DNA of 64,000 nucleotides from Amycolatopsis oliviviridis (GCF_014654365.1 NZ_BNAY01000001.1:1240001-1304000), one strand, 5' to 3'; shown: positions 36,422 to 46,803, counted from the stretch's first letter. The notes: generated by a model from the sequence alone, not told the origin. Numbers and translations: made by a program.

Positions 36422-37743
36422 CAGGCCGAGCGGAGGAAGCGGTCGAGCACCCGCACGCCGAACTTCAGCGCGTCGACCGGGACACGCTCGTCGACCCCGT
36501 GGAACAGCGCCGAGAAGTCGAGGTCCGCGGGCAGCTGCAACGGGGCGAACCCGAAGTTGCGGATCCCGAGCGACTGGAACGACTTCGCGTCCGTGCCACC
36601 GGAGAGCATGTACGGGAGCGTGCGCGCACCCGGATCCTCGGCGAGGACCGCGTTGGTCATCGCGTCGACGAGGGCACCGTCGAAGGTCGTCTCGACCGGC
36701 GGGAGCTCCATCCACTCCTTCTCGATGTCCGGGCCGAGGATCTCCTCCAGCTCGGCGTTGAACGCCTCGAGACGGCCGGGCAGGATCCGGCAGTCGACCG
36801 AAGCCTCCGCGACCGAGGGGATGACGTTCGACTTGTAGCCCGCGGTGAGCATCGTCGGGTTCGCCGTGTCGCGCAGGGTCGCGCCGATCATCCGGGAGAT
36901 GTTGCCGAGTTTGGCGACGGAGCCCTCGATGTCGTCCTCGGGGAAGTCCCAGCCGGTGATCTCGGTGACGCCGTCCAGGAACTCGCGGACGGAATCGGTC
37001 ATGACCAGCGGAAAGCGGTGGTTGCCGAGCCTGGCGACGGCTTCGGACAGCTTGGTGACGGCGTTGTCGCGGTGGATCATCGAGCCGTGGCCCGCCGTGC
37101 CGCGCACGCGCAGCTTCATCCAGCGGATGCCCTTTTCGGCCGTCTCGATGAGGTACGCGCGGACGTTGTCCTTCAACGTGATCGAGAAGCCACCGACCTC
37201 GCTGATCGCCTCGGTGACGCCTTCGAACAGCTCGGGGCGGTTCTCCACCAGCCACTGCGCGCCGTACTTGCCGCCGGCCTCTTCGTCGGCGAGGAACGCG
37301 AAGACGAGGTCGCGCGGCGGAACGATGTTGTTGATCTTGTAGTGGCGGGCAAGCGCGAGCGCCATCCCGCACATGTCCTTCATGTCAACGGCGCCGCGGC
37401 CCCAGACGTAGTCGTCCTGGATCGCGCCGGAGAACGGGTGGACCGACCACTCCGAAGCGTCGGCGGGAACGGCGTCGAGGTGACCGTGGATCAGCAGCGC
37501 GCCCCGCGACGGGTCCGCGCCCGGCAGCCGGACGATCACGTTGTGGCGGTTCTTGCCGCCGGACTCGACGTAGGTGATCTCGTAGCCCGCGTCGGTGAGC
37601 TTCTCGGCGACGTACTCGGCGGCGGCGCGCTCACCGACCAGCGTGTCGGGGTCACCGGTGTTGGTGGTGTCGATGCGGATCAGTTCACTGGTGAGGGTGA
37701 CTGCCTCGTCGGCGGCGGCTTCGATCAGATTCGGTTCGGTCAC
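36421..37743 (-). CDS. M20 family metallopeptidase
   Basis: 440 residues, cytoplasmic, related to succinyl-diaminopimelate desuccinylase and dipeptidases. Zinc ligands appear in IHGHLDAVPAD, WGRGAVDMKDM and FLADEEAGG, the canonical order. The dimerisation lid contains GTAGHGSMIHRDNAVTKL. The C-terminal ligand is in ALFHGVDERVP. It probably hydrolyses dipeptides or acyl-amino acids. GTG 37743 has TAGGA upstream. It is coupled by ATGA overlap to the alpha/beta hydrolase. Confidence 0.95.
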   Translation of the reverse strand: MTEPNLIEAAADEAVTLTSELIRIDTTNTGDPDTLVGERAAAEYVAEKLTDAGYEITYVESGGKNRHNVIVRLPGADPSRGALLIHGHLDAVPADASEWSVHPFSGAIQDDYVWGRGAVDMKDMCGMALALARHYKINNIVPPRDLVFAFLADEEAGGKYGAQWLVENRPELFEGVTEAISEVGGFSITLKDNVRAYLIETAEKGIRWMKLRVRGTAGHGSMIHRDNAVTKLSEAVARLGNHRFPLVMTDSVREFLDGVTEITGWDFPEDDIEGSVAKLGNISRMIGATLRDTANPTMLTAGYKSNVIPSVAEASVDCRILPGRLEAFNAELEEILGPDIEKEWMELPPVETTFDGALVDAMTNAVLAEDPGARTLPYMLSGGTDAKSFQSLGIRNFGFAPLQLPADLDFSALFHGVDERVPVDALKFGVRVLDRFLRSA

Positions 37744-38028
37744 CAGGCATTCCTACCATTGGTGGCGCCCGCGGACCCGGCACCACCGCGTGGTGGACGG
37801 CGTGTGACCGCCCACTCCTCCGGACGGCATCCTCAGCCTCTGGCCCATGGACGTCCCGGGGCGCCACCCGACGGCTGTGCGACACCCTCACCACTGATTT
37901 CCCCGCCGCGAAGACACCCGCTCTGCGCCAACCCCTGACCGACTGGCTTCGCCGTCACGGTGCTCGCCGGCACCCCCGCCGCCAGCACATCCCCAACCAC
38001 TCAGGTCACCACACCTAGAGTCCCGACA

Positions 38029-38406
38029 GTGAAAATCTGGACGGAGCCGCCCGCCAAGACCGACGTCGAAGCCGTTGTTCACCGCTACTTCAGCCTCCTG
38101 CAGGAAGGGAAGACGACTGAGGCCGAACAACTCGTCGATCACACGTCGGTCAAGCACGTGCTCAAAGCGCTCTGGTCAGCCGCTATCGGTGCGAGCCTGG
38201 ATAGAGAGCCCGCCGCCGGAGAGTGGGAACGCGACTTGTCCTGGCTCGCCGAGCTCACCCTGGGGAACTTCGCCTGGAACGACTCAAGGAGCAACCTCTA
38301 CGTCGAGATCACCTTCCGCGAGCAGACAATCGAGGTGGCCTTGGGGTTCTGGATCAAACCTGTCGACGACGGCTGGGTCGTCTCGGGACCGTCCACGCTC
38401 TGGTAG
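38029..38406 (+). CDS. Hypothetical protein, possibly NTF2-like
   Basis: 125 residues: VEAVVHRYFSLLQEGKTTEAEQLVDH followed by beta strands, reminiscent of SnoaL/NTF2 folds. No signal. GTG 38029 fits a leaderless start (TAGAGT seven bases upstream); a longer frame from 37960 has poor codon use at its N terminus. I know no family for it with certainty. Confidence 0.6.
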   Translation: MKIWTEPPAKTDVEAVVHRYFSLLQEGKTTEAEQLVDHTSVKHVLKALWSAAIGASLDREPAAGEWERDLSWLAELTLGNFAWNDSRSNLYVEITFREQTIEVALGFWIKPVDDGWVVSGPSTLW

Positions 38407-38539
38407 GACGCATCGAGCGATGGGTACAGGCCGACGCCGTCCACGAACAGGTAATGAGGCACGACGTGATCGGCGATCTTCTGGAGAACCGGCTGCCAGC
38501 CCGGCCCTGCTGCCGGTCCGGGTACACGGCCACGACGGC

Positions 38540-40216
38540 TCAGAGGGGCGCGGCCGGCCCGAGTTGGGTTTCGTAGTGCCGCATGATCGCGAACAGGTGC
38601 CAAGGAGTGCTCCCGAAGTGCACCCGGTCGGCCCGCATGGCGATGGCCACGGCAGTGAGGTTCACCGGGATGGCATCCGCTGCGGCGGCCCGGGTGGCAG
38701 CAGTGGCCTTGTCGCCTTGGTCGAGCGCGGCCCGGGCGGCGGAGACCAGAGCGTGTCTGCGGGTGGCGGGCAGCAGTCCGGGGGTGGTCAGCCAGGTGTC
38801 GATCTCGGCCACCGCGTCGAACTCGGGGTCCGCCCCCGCCCGGTCGACGACGGCGGCGTAGGCGAGCGCCGTGGCGAAGTCGGCCTCGGCAGTACTGAAG
38901 TACTCGACGGCCCGCCTGGCGGAGATCAGCGCTTTCTCCGGCTCGTCGACCTCGGCCATGATCCGCGCCAGCCACAGTTCGAGATCACCACGCGCGGCCA
39001 CCAACCGCCGCTCGTCCCCCTTGGCGCGTCCGGCGGCGGCCAGTAACTCTTCGGCGATCTCCAGCGCCTGCCCGGCGTCGACCCGCCACGGCCGAATCGC
39101 CTGTGGGTCGGTGCGCGCCTGGTCAGCCAAGGCACCCGCGGCGTCGGGCAGCGAGAAGTCGGGATCCGGCCGCACCACGCAGTCCTGCACCCAGCCGTCG
39201 ATCACCTGGGCGCGCGCGACCGGGCTGAGCGAGGCCAGCAGAGCAGCGTCGCCGAGCTGGCGATTGACCCGCCCCTTACTGATTCCCTTCCAGGCGAAGA
39301 ACACCGCGGGCAAAACCCCGACGACTGCGGGCACCAGCAGGTCCGACCGCGGGTTGAACATCAGCACGCACACGGCGAGCAGCAGGGCGAATTGCACCGC
39401 GAGCCTGCCGGCTTGACCCACGACCGCGGCAGACATCAGGAGCGGCCCCCGGACGAGCCCGTTCCCCACGACCCATGCCACCGCGAAGAGGACAAGGAAC
39501 GCGAGGACCACCGCCAGGTACCACCTCCACCCGGACAACCAGTCCGCGCGCGCCCACCAACGCATCAGCTGGGCACCACCCGGGCTTGCGGCGTAGACGG
39601 CGACCACCAGAGCGAGGTTGAGCTCGGCACAGGTGATCGTCCATCTCCGGGCGCGCAGGAGACGTACGCGCAGCCGGTCGGCCGCCATCAGGTAGGACCC
39701 GAGCAGCGCGGCACCGATCAAGCGCCAAGCGGTGTCGCCCAGGGCCTCGCTGGGAACTGCGAACACGGGGATGAACGGGAAAACCGGCGCCACCCGTGCC
39801 GCCAACCGCCACCGCTTGTCAGCCCGGCCGCTCTCGCGCACGGCCCATTCGGTGGGCACGTCGGAGCCGCGGGTGGTGTGCAAGAAATGCTGTGTCGCGA
39901 AGCCGAACAGCAGGGGCACGACCGCCCAGGTCATCACCTCCGAATCAGGGAAGACCACGAGCGTGAACGCGGCAACGGCGGCCAGTAACCCGAAGCCGCA
40001 GAACCCGGCGAACAGGGCGACCGCGGCCAACCACCAGTCAGCCCCGTCGTCGAGCAGATCCGCGACCGCCCCCGCCCCAACCCCGAACGCGACGGCGGCC
40101 ACCAAGTCGAGCCAGGCCAGCGGTCGTGTCCAGTCGGATCGCTCCAACCGCTTCACAGCAGCCAACACCCCGGCCGCGACGGCAAGGGTGACGGGCAAGA
40201 CGGTGACATCGGCCAT
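38540..40216 (-). CDS. Polytopic membrane protein with C-terminal TPR-like region
   Basis: 558 residues. At least eight hydrophobic helices fill residues 5-310, and the rest is soluble with repeating helix pairs (ARGDLELWLARIMAEVDEPEKALISARRAVEYF) typical of TPR-like folds. The ATG at 40216 is preceded by AGGGGG. I recognise no family. It stands alone between unrelated genes. Confidence 0.7.
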   Translation of the reverse strand: MADVTVLPVTLAVAAGVLAAVKRLERSDWTRPLAWLDLVAAVAFGVGAGAVADLLDDGADWWLAAVALFAGFCGFGLLAAVAAFTLVVFPDSEVMTWAVVPLLFGFATQHFLHTTRGSDVPTEWAVRESGRADKRWRLAARVAPVFPFIPVFAVPSEALGDTAWRLIGAALLGSYLMAADRLRVRLLRARRWTITCAELNLALVVAVYAASPGGAQLMRWWARADWLSGWRWYLAVVLAFLVLFAVAWVVGNGLVRGPLLMSAAVVGQAGRLAVQFALLLAVCVLMFNPRSDLLVPAVVGVLPAVFFAWKGISKGRVNRQLGDAALLASLSPVARAQVIDGWVQDCVVRPDPDFSLPDAAGALADQARTDPQAIRPWRVDAGQALEIAEELLAAAGRAKGDERRLVAARGDLELWLARIMAEVDEPEKALISARRAVEYFSTAEADFATALAYAAVVDRAGADPEFDAVAEIDTWLTTPGLLPATRRHALVSAARAALDQGDKATAATRAAAADAIPVNLTAVAIAMRADRVHFGSTPWHLFAIMRHYETQLGPAAPL

Positions 40217-40390
40217 GGAACACCCCCTCACGAGCCGAAAGCGGGAAAGGCAGCAATCACTACAACTGGCCCGCTCACAGGGCTGCCACGGGAATTTTCC
40301 CGCCTCTCGCCCGCATCGCCCTCCGATGAAGATCCCCACGACACGCCCACGACGTGACCGGCGATCAGCCCGACTTCTCGAGCGGGGAGC

Positions 40391-40422
40391 GAGCCCGCGA
40401 CCGCGTCGGCGGTCGCGGGCTC
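40391..40422. terminator. Terminator of the S1 protease gene
   Basis: A perfect 14-base stem GAGCCCGCGACCGC with a 4-base loop begins eight bases past the S1 protease stop on the minus strand. Confidence 0.8.
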
Positions 40423-40429
40423 CAGTGGA

Positions 40430-41896
40430 TCATCGGACGGTGAGGGTGTACTCCGTGGTTCCGGCCTTCCCGGTGCTGTCCGTCGCGGTGATGACCACCT
40501 TGTGGGTACCGCGCTGGTACGGGCCCATGACCGTCATTCGCGCAGTGCCGCCGGCGGTGACGGTCTGCGGTGTGAACATCGGCGGATGGGACAGGCCCGC
40601 GCCGCTGAGCCGGATGGGGCCTGTACCGCCGGTGACGGTGATCGTCGCGTTGGCGTAACCGCCGGGCGGAACGGTGCCGGTACCGGGCGAGGCGGACGGT
40701 CGCGGGCCGTCACCGGGGCCGCCGTCTCCGACCGTGAGCGTGAATTCGGCGGTCTTGGAACCGGAGGCGCCCTTCGCCGTGATGGTGACTTTGTAGATGC
40801 CCGCCGGGGTGCTCGCCGCGGTCTGCAGGGTCATTTTCGCGACCTGCCCGGAGTCGACGGCCGACGAGGGCTGGAAGGTGGCGGTCGTTCCGGCGGGCAG
40901 GGCGGACGCGCTCAGTTCCAGCTTTTCCGGGCCCTGGTCGCCCGCAGTGGTGGTGACGCTGGTGGAGACGTGCTTGCCGGATTCGGCCTTGCCGGAGGCG
41001 GGTGACAACGCCAGGCCGAACTTCCCTTCGCCGGGTTGGGTTCCGCCGATCTCGGCGCGGGCCCAGTCGCCCATCGCATTGGTCAAGCGCGCCATGATGC
41101 TGTAGCGGTCGCAGGCGCTGGAGCCCCACGACGAGACCCCGACGATCACCCCGTCCACGATGAACGGACCGCCGCTGTCGCCCGAGCAGTCGGCGGTGCG
41201 ACCGTCGTTGTAGCCCGTGCACACCATCAGGTCACCGTTGACCCGGATGTCGAAGACCTGGCAACCCGCGGGGTCGTTGACCGGCATGGTGGTCTTGCGG
41301 AGTTCGCCGGAGCCGCCGCTCGCCGACGTCTTGCCGTAGCCGAGGGAGGTGCCGGACTTGCCCGGCTGCGTGAGCGCGCTGTCTCCTGAGCCCGCCACCT
41401 TGGCCCACTGGCTTTCCGGCACCGGGAGGTCGTCGACGGTGGTGACCACGGCGACGTCGTGGCCCGTCCTCCAGCCGCCGGAGCCGGTGTACTGGGGGTG
41501 GGCCTTGAACGAGGCGACGGCCGTGCGGAAAGTCTCGTCGCCGGGGGTGTTCAGGTCGTCGTCGCCGTAGAGGTAACTCTTGGCGCCGGTCGTGTCGACC
41601 ATGCAGTGTGCCGCGGTCAGGATCTTGCGCTTGCCGACCACGGATGCGGTACAGGACTGTCCCTGCGGGCCTCCGCCCCCGACACGCATACCCGCGATGA
41701 CGGAGGGGTTCTCCTTGACCGTGGTGCGTTCCCCGTTGACGATCCGGGTTCCCATGCCCGTCGTGCGAAGCTGATCTGTCGGGGTCGCCGCGACGCTGAT
41801 CCTGTCGGCCGGTGCGGCGTCCGCGATGCTCATGATGGGTGAAGCCGCCGCGGCCAGTGCGAGGGTGAGCGCTACGGCGAAACGTGGTGTTCTCAT
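40430..41896 (-). CDS. Secreted trypsin-like S1 serine protease with Ig-like C terminus
   Basis: 488 residues. A signal peptide (MRTPRFAVALTLALAAAA) and short propeptide precede the chymotrypsin-fold domain beginning RIVNGERTTV. The triad is His97 (LTAAHC), Asp147 (GHDVAVV) and Ser241 (CSGDSGGP). The second half comprises two Ig-like/Big domains that may bind substrate or wall. AAGGAG precedes ATG 41896; a longer open frame to 42295 has no support. It is on the same strand and directly downstream of the S8 protease gene (50-base gap), so the two may be co-expressed. Confidence 0.93.
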   Translation of the reverse strand: MRTPRFAVALTLALAAAASPIMSIADAAPADRISVAATPTDQLRTTGMGTRIVNGERTTVKENPSVIAGMRVGGGGPQGQSCTASVVGKRKILTAAHCMVDTTGAKSYLYGDDDLNTPGDETFRTAVASFKAHPQYTGSGGWRTGHDVAVVTTVDDLPVPESQWAKVAGSGDSALTQPGKSGTSLGYGKTSASGGSGELRKTTMPVNDPAGCQVFDIRVNGDLMVCTGYNDGRTADCSGDSGGPFIVDGVIVGVSSWGSSACDRYSIMARLTNAMGDWARAEIGGTQPGEGKFGLALSPASGKAESGKHVSTSVTTTAGDQGPEKLELSASALPAGTTATFQPSSAVDSGQVAKMTLQTAASTPAGIYKVTITAKGASGSKTAEFTLTVGDGGPGDGPRPSASPGTGTVPPGGYANATITVTGGTGPIRLSGAGLSHPPMFTPQTVTAGGTARMTVMGPYQRGTHKVVITATDSTGKAGTTEYTLTVR

Positions 41897-41946
41897 CGTT
41901 CTCCTTCGAGGTCGGAAGAATGGGCGGCGCTGTCTGTCCACTGTGG

Positions 41947-43497
41947 TCAGAACGTGATCGACCAGCCCGTGAGTGTGCCGACGTCGAATCGGTAGATGTC
42001 GCGAACCGAGAGTCGCCACGTGCCGTTCGCGTCCTCGCGTGAGGCGTCGACGGTGAAGCTCTGGTGCACGCCGCCGGATTCGCCGACGCCGCCCGCGTGT
42101 TTGAGCGGATAGGACGTTCCGCTCGGCCCGACCAGGTCGATGGCGAGGTCTCCGGTGTAGCCGTGGTCGATGTCCACTCGCACCGCGAGCGTGGCCGATG
42201 CCTTGCCGTCGCAGGAATCCTGGCTCACGGAGCTCCCCACCGCGGCGTCCGCGTCGGGGATGGCCACGTCCTGGTCGTTGCTCTTCGTCCCGCACCGGGG
42301 CGGCGTGCCGCCACCCAGGTCACCGACGTAGAGCACCTTGTTCGGCGAGTCGGTGCCGGGGTTGGTGATCAGGTCCGGGGTGGCGCCGCGCACCAGTGCG
42401 TCGCTGACCTGCTGCGGGGTCGCGCCGGGATTCGCGGCGAGATGGAGCGCCGCCCCGCCCGCGACATGCGGAGAGGCCATGGACGTCCCGCTGGCGGTCC
42501 GGAACGAGCCTGCGTTGTCACTGGAGTGGATGTTGCCGCCCGGCGCGAAGAGATCGATGCAGCGACCGTAATTCCCGCCGCGGGTGCGGTCCTTGTTGAA
42601 CCAGCCGACGGTGAGCGCCTCCGGGACCCGCGCCGGGCTCACGCCGCACGCGTCCTTGCCGTCGTTGCCTGCGGAGACCGCCACGACGATTCCCTTGGCC
42701 ACCAACGCCTTGACCTGTTCGTCGCCGACACCGAGCACATCCATACCCAGGCTCAGGTTCACGACCGCGGGTTTGACGGCGTTCTTGGCCACCCATTCCA
42801 TCGCGCTGACCGTGGCGGAGTCCGGGCCGGAACCTTTGCAATCGAGCGAGCGCACGGCCACGACCTTGGCCTTCTTCGCCACACCGACGGTTTTGCCCGC
42901 GATCGTCCCCGCCACGTGCGAGCCGTGCCAGTAGCAGTCGCCGGCGTCAGTGTCGTTGTCGAGGAAGTCGTACCCGTGGCTCGCTCGCCCTTCGAACTCG
43001 GGATGCTGGGTCTGCACCCCGGAGTCGATCACATAGGCGGTCACCCCCTCGCCCGAATTCGGGAAGGTGTACTTCTTGTCCAGGGTGGTGGTTCGCTGGT
43101 CGATCTGATCCAGCCCCCACGACGGCGGACTCGGCTGCTCCCCCTCCGCCCTGGTCGTGCCGTCCTGGTGCACTGTCTTGACCGACGGGTCGGCGGCCAG
43201 TCGCCGCGCCTGCCGCTCGGAAAGGCCGCGGACCGCGAACCCGTTCAGAGTGACCGAGTACGTGTCGGTCACCTCTCCGCCGTAGCGCCGGGTGAGTGTC
43301 GAGGCTTGACCGTCGGCCGCGGCATGGGCGCCGTCTTCGAGCACCACGATGTACTGCCCGGAGTAAGGGCGGTCGGCCTGGACGACGGCCGCTTCCGCTT
43401 GCCGCGCCACGGCCACGCCCGCGGTCGTCACCACTGCCGCGGCGGCGACCGCGACGGTGAACAGGTTCGCCATCCATCTCGTTCTGCTTTGTTGCAT
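41947..43497 (-). CDS. Secreted S8 subtilisin-like protease (proteinase K group)
   Basis: 516 residues. Signal peptide 1-32, inhibitor I9 prodomain about 45-115, catalytic domain about 125-390, and a C-terminal P (proprotein convertase) domain. The triad is Asp158 (AYVIDSGV), His191 (HGSHVAGTIAG, with Ser in place of the usual Thr) and Ser339 (GTSMASPHVAGG); Asn278 completes the oxyanion hole. GGAGGA lies four bases before ATG 43497. It is divergent from the LAL regulator gene, and the S1 protease follows. Both proteases are probably extracellular nutrient-scavenging enzymes. Confidence 0.95.
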   Translation of the reverse strand: MQQSRTRWMANLFTVAVAAAAVVTTAGVAVARQAEAAVVQADRPYSGQYIVVLEDGAHAAADGQASTLTRRYGGEVTDTYSVTLNGFAVRGLSERQARRLAADPSVKTVHQDGTTRAEGEQPSPPSWGLDQIDQRTTTLDKKYTFPNSGEGVTAYVIDSGVQTQHPEFEGRASHGYDFLDNDTDAGDCYWHGSHVAGTIAGKTVGVAKKAKVVAVRSLDCKGSGPDSATVSAMEWVAKNAVKPAVVNLSLGMDVLGVGDEQVKALVAKGIVVAVSAGNDGKDACGVSPARVPEALTVGWFNKDRTRGGNYGRCIDLFAPGGNIHSSDNAGSFRTASGTSMASPHVAGGAALHLAANPGATPQQVSDALVRGATPDLITNPGTDSPNKVLYVGDLGGGTPPRCGTKSNDQDVAIPDADAAVGSSVSQDSCDGKASATLAVRVDIDHGYTGDLAIDLVGPSGTSYPLKHAGGVGESGGVHQSFTVDASREDANGTWRLSVRDIYRFDVGTLTGWSITF

Positions 43498-43725
43498 CGA
43501 TTCCTCCATCGCGCGTTGAACGGCCGCAGGGGAGTTGTGCCATCGAGCCGCTCGAGGAATCAGCCTTCGGCCTGGCGGACAGGGGAACAAGTGTGGTCGC
43601 GACCCGTACCGGTACCTGATCCTGTGTGGACCCAAGTGCCGTAGCTCGCGGGGTTATGACGCCGCTGCCCGCCGACCTACCATGTCGGGCATTCCTCTGC
43701 GGACGGATCACCGACAGGAGCGAGC

Positions 43726-46575
43726 ATGGTCGACGGTTGCGCGGATCCTCTCTCCGGCCGATTCCGCTCACCGCCGATGATCGGCCGGGACGCGGAACTC
43801 GCCGCCCTGCTGGCCGCGGCGGGGCACCCTCCGTCGGCTGTTTTCGTCGAAGGCCAGGCCGGTGTGGGCAAGTCCAGGCTGGTCACCGAGTTCGCCGCCG
43901 CAGCTGCCCGCGCCGGTGCCCCGCGGGTGGTCATGGGGTCGTGCCAGCCGCTGCCTGAACCGTTCCCGTATGGCGTGCTCCTCGACTGCCTCAGCCAGTG
44001 CGGCGACCTGCTGGTCGAGCCCGGCCCGGTGACCGGTGCGCTACGGGACCATCTGCCCGAACTCGCCGACCGTCTGCCACCGGCACCGCGTATCCTCGGC
44101 GACCCCGGCGCCGAGCGGCACCGGATCTTCCGCGCCGTGCGCGAACTCCTCCGTTCGCTGGGACCGATCGTGCTCGTGCTCGAGGATCTGCAGTGGGCGG
44201 ATGAAAAGACCCGCCGGGTATTGCGCTTCGTACTGGCGGACCCGCCGCCGGACTTGGCGATCGTGGTCACCTATCGTCGCGAGGAACTGCCGGCCATGGG
44301 ACCGCTCGGTCACACCTTCCACAGGCCGCACGGAGTGACCCAGCTCGATCTGGCTCTGCGCCCCTTCGGCGCGGCGGACGTACGCGCCATGATCGACGCC
44401 CTGGTGGGAGCCACCGTGACGTCGCGTCGGTTCGCCGAGGCCGTCCTGCACGAGACGGCGGGGATCCCGTTCGTGATCGAAGGAACGGTGCAGGCGCTAC
44501 GCGACCCGATGCGGGACGTACGCGCCGAAGGCGACTCGGCTCGGCGAGTCCTCGAAGGAATCGACGTGCCGGCCTCGGTGGCGGACGCGATCAAGGAGCG
44601 GCTGGGAGCCTTGACCGACGCCGCGCGGACTCTCACCGAGGCCGCCGCGGTGCTGGGCGTCCCGGAGACGCCCGAGGTGCTGGGCGTCGTGGCGGGAGAG
44701 GTGACCGCGGCGCACCTGATCGCGTCGGTGGAATCCGGTGTGCTCGTGGAGGAACCGGCCAACAGATACGGTTTCCGGTATGACCTCGCCAGACGCGCGG
44801 TGTACGCGTCGCTGCCGGGGCCGCGACGGCGGGAACTGCACGAACGCGCCTTCGTCGCGCTGTCCGCGCTTGACCACACCCCCGTCGCCCGCCTGAGCGC
44901 GCACGCCAAAGCTGCAGGCAGGAAAGCCGAGTGGTTGCGCTACAGCGAACTCGCCGCCAAAGTCGCGGAGGACGCGAACGACGTGTCCAGCGCGGTCGAC
45001 CTGCTGACCGAGGTTTTGCATGACGCGGAGACCAGTCCCGAGGTCGCGAACCGGCTGGCGACCAAACTCTGTGACCACGCCCTGACCGGCCTGCCCGGCG
45101 GCATGATGACCGCGCGGGTCGAAAGCCTTCTGTCGGACCCGCGACTGGCCCCGGATGTCCGTGCCCAGGTTCACCTATGGTTCGGACTGCTGCTGCAGCG
45201 AGAGACCGGGTCGGTCGAGCGCGGCGCCGAGGAGATCGCCCTCGCCCTCGGCCTGCTCGGCGACCAGCCGGAACGCACCGTGCGCGGCATGGCGGCGATG
45301 GCCGGGCCGTATTTGGGGTCCGCGTCCATCGCCGAGCACCAGAAGTCGCTCGACCAGGTCGAAGGGATCCTCGACCACCTGCCCACCCAGGCATCGCGCA
45401 CCGCGCTGCTGGCCACGACGCTCGGCGGACGGCTGATCGTCGGCGACCCGAGCACCTGGGGCCGCATCTCCCGGCTGCCGTCCCCGTCGGACGTGCACGA
45501 CCCCGAGGAACTCCACCATCTGGCTCGGGCCCACTGCAACCTGGCGGACGCGTGCTCGTGGATCGGGCACTACGCCAGGGCCCGGGAGTTCCTGCGCGAC
45601 GGGATCACCTTGGCCAAGCGCGTCGGGTCCTCCTACGTCGTCGGCACAGCCGAGGCCACGGCGGCCCGGCTCGACTGGCTCGGCGGACGATGGCAGGGCC
45701 TGGAACAGCGTCTCGACAGCTTGATCGAAACCTATGCGGACCTGCTGCTGACGACGGACCTGCACCTCACGCGAGGCTGGCTGGCCGCGGCACGGGGCGA
45801 GTGGGTCCGAGCGGAGGAGGCTTTCCAGGCGGCGACGGGTTCGCACCCGACGGCGCAGATCTTCCCCGTGGGCATCTCGGCCGCAGGCGGCATGGCGGGC
45901 ATGTTCCTCAGCCGGGGCAAGGCCGCCGCGGCGGAGGAACACGTGAGACACGGCGTGACGATGCTGCGAAGCAAGAACGCGTGGGTGTGGTCGGGCGACA
46001 TCCTGCCCCAGGCCGTCGACTACTACCTGGCAGTCGGCGACGTCGACGCCGCACGGCTGCTCGTCTCGGAAACAGCCGATGGTCTCCGAGGAGTCGACGC
46101 CCCACTGGCCCAGGCGGGACTGGCCGCCTGCCGCGCGCGGCTGACCGCGGCCACGAACGACCATCACGAGGCCGGCCGGCTCTACCGAGAAGCGATCGAC
46201 CTGCACTGGGACCTGGGCTTGTCCTACCGGGCCACCCAACTCGCCGAGCAAGCCGAGGGCGAAACCTTGACCGACTCCGCGGTGCTCGAAGCCCTGACCC
46301 AGTCCTACGACTCCCTGGGAGCCACGGTCGACGCCGCCCGCTGCCGCCACCGCGCTCGCAGTACCGGCACAGCCACCCCGTCGCCCCGAGGCAGACGCGG
46401 ATACGGCAGTGAACTCTCACCACGCGAACAGGACGTCGCCCGCCTCCTGTCAGGCGGTCACACCAACCAGGAAATCGCCCAAGCCCTGTTCCTGTCCCGT
46501 CGCACGGTCGAGGAGTACGTGGTCAAGGTTCGGCGCAAACTGAACGTCTCCTCTCGCCACGACGTCCACCTCTAG
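43726..46575 (+). CDS. LuxR-type LAL regulator (large ATP-binding)
   Basis: 949 residues. The N-terminal AAA/STAND ATPase has Walker A GQAGVGKS at 43-50 and a Walker B-like LVLVLEDLQWAD near 155. A long TPR-like region follows. The C-terminal LuxR DNA-binding domain covers about 890-949 (ELSPREQDVARLLSGG, NQEIAQALFLSRRTVEEY). LAL proteins are pathway-specific activators needing ATP binding. CAGGAG precedes the ATG. It is divergent from the S8/S1 protease genes, its most likely targets in this window. No biosynthetic cluster lies nearby. Confidence 0.93.
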   Translation: MVDGCADPLSGRFRSPPMIGRDAELAALLAAAGHPPSAVFVEGQAGVGKSRLVTEFAAAAARAGAPRVVMGSCQPLPEPFPYGVLLDCLSQCGDLLVEPGPVTGALRDHLPELADRLPPAPRILGDPGAERHRIFRAVRELLRSLGPIVLVLEDLQWADEKTRRVLRFVLADPPPDLAIVVTYRREELPAMGPLGHTFHRPHGVTQLDLALRPFGAADVRAMIDALVGATVTSRRFAEAVLHETAGIPFVIEGTVQALRDPMRDVRAEGDSARRVLEGIDVPASVADAIKERLGALTDAARTLTEAAAVLGVPETPEVLGVVAGEVTAAHLIASVESGVLVEEPANRYGFRYDLARRAVYASLPGPRRRELHERAFVALSALDHTPVARLSAHAKAAGRKAEWLRYSELAAKVAEDANDVSSAVDLLTEVLHDAETSPEVANRLATKLCDHALTGLPGGMMTARVESLLSDPRLAPDVRAQVHLWFGLLLQRETGSVERGAEEIALALGLLGDQPERTVRGMAAMAGPYLGSASIAEHQKSLDQVEGILDHLPTQASRTALLATTLGGRLIVGDPSTWGRISRLPSPSDVHDPEELHHLARAHCNLADACSWIGHYARAREFLRDGITLAKRVGSSYVVGTAEATAARLDWLGGRWQGLEQRLDSLIETYADLLLTTDLHLTRGWLAAARGEWVRAEEAFQAATGSHPTAQIFPVGISAAGGMAGMFLSRGKAAAAEEHVRHGVTMLRSKNAWVWSGDILPQAVDYYLAVGDVDAARLLVSETADGLRGVDAPLAQAGLAACRARLTAATNDHHEAGRLYREAIDLHWDLGLSYRATQLAEQAEGETLTDSAVLEALTQSYDSLGATVDAARCRHRARSTGTATPSPRGRRGYGSELSPREQDVARLLSGGHTNQEIAQALFLSRRTVEEYVVKVRRKLNVSSRHDVHL

Positions 46576-46803
46576 AGGCCGGACCGCCGAGGAGACAGAC
46601 GAGGACGAGCAGGCCCCTGGGGCTGTCTTTCTTCACGACGACACACTCATCCTGCGGAAACAGAGTTCTGATCTCGTCCGTGCGCCGGGCCAACGCCCTG
46701 GGTGTGGGCTCACCGGTCTTCGAACAAGCGCGTCCCGCGACGTAACGAGTGTCGCCGGCGCAGCGACTTGGGAACGACTTCACCGGTTCGAACGGGCGGT
46801 TCC

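Noticed and set aside
35543..37372. 609-residue minus-strand frame that would fuse extra sequence to the alpha/beta hydrolase
   Set aside because: The N-terminal half overlaps the M20 gene in another frame and is Arg-rich shadow sequence; ATG 36421 gives the normal family length.
40430..42295. Extension of the S1 protease upstream of ATG 41896
   Set aside because: Runs antisense to normal coding bias in the S8 gene region and precedes the signal peptide; AAGGAG supports 41896.
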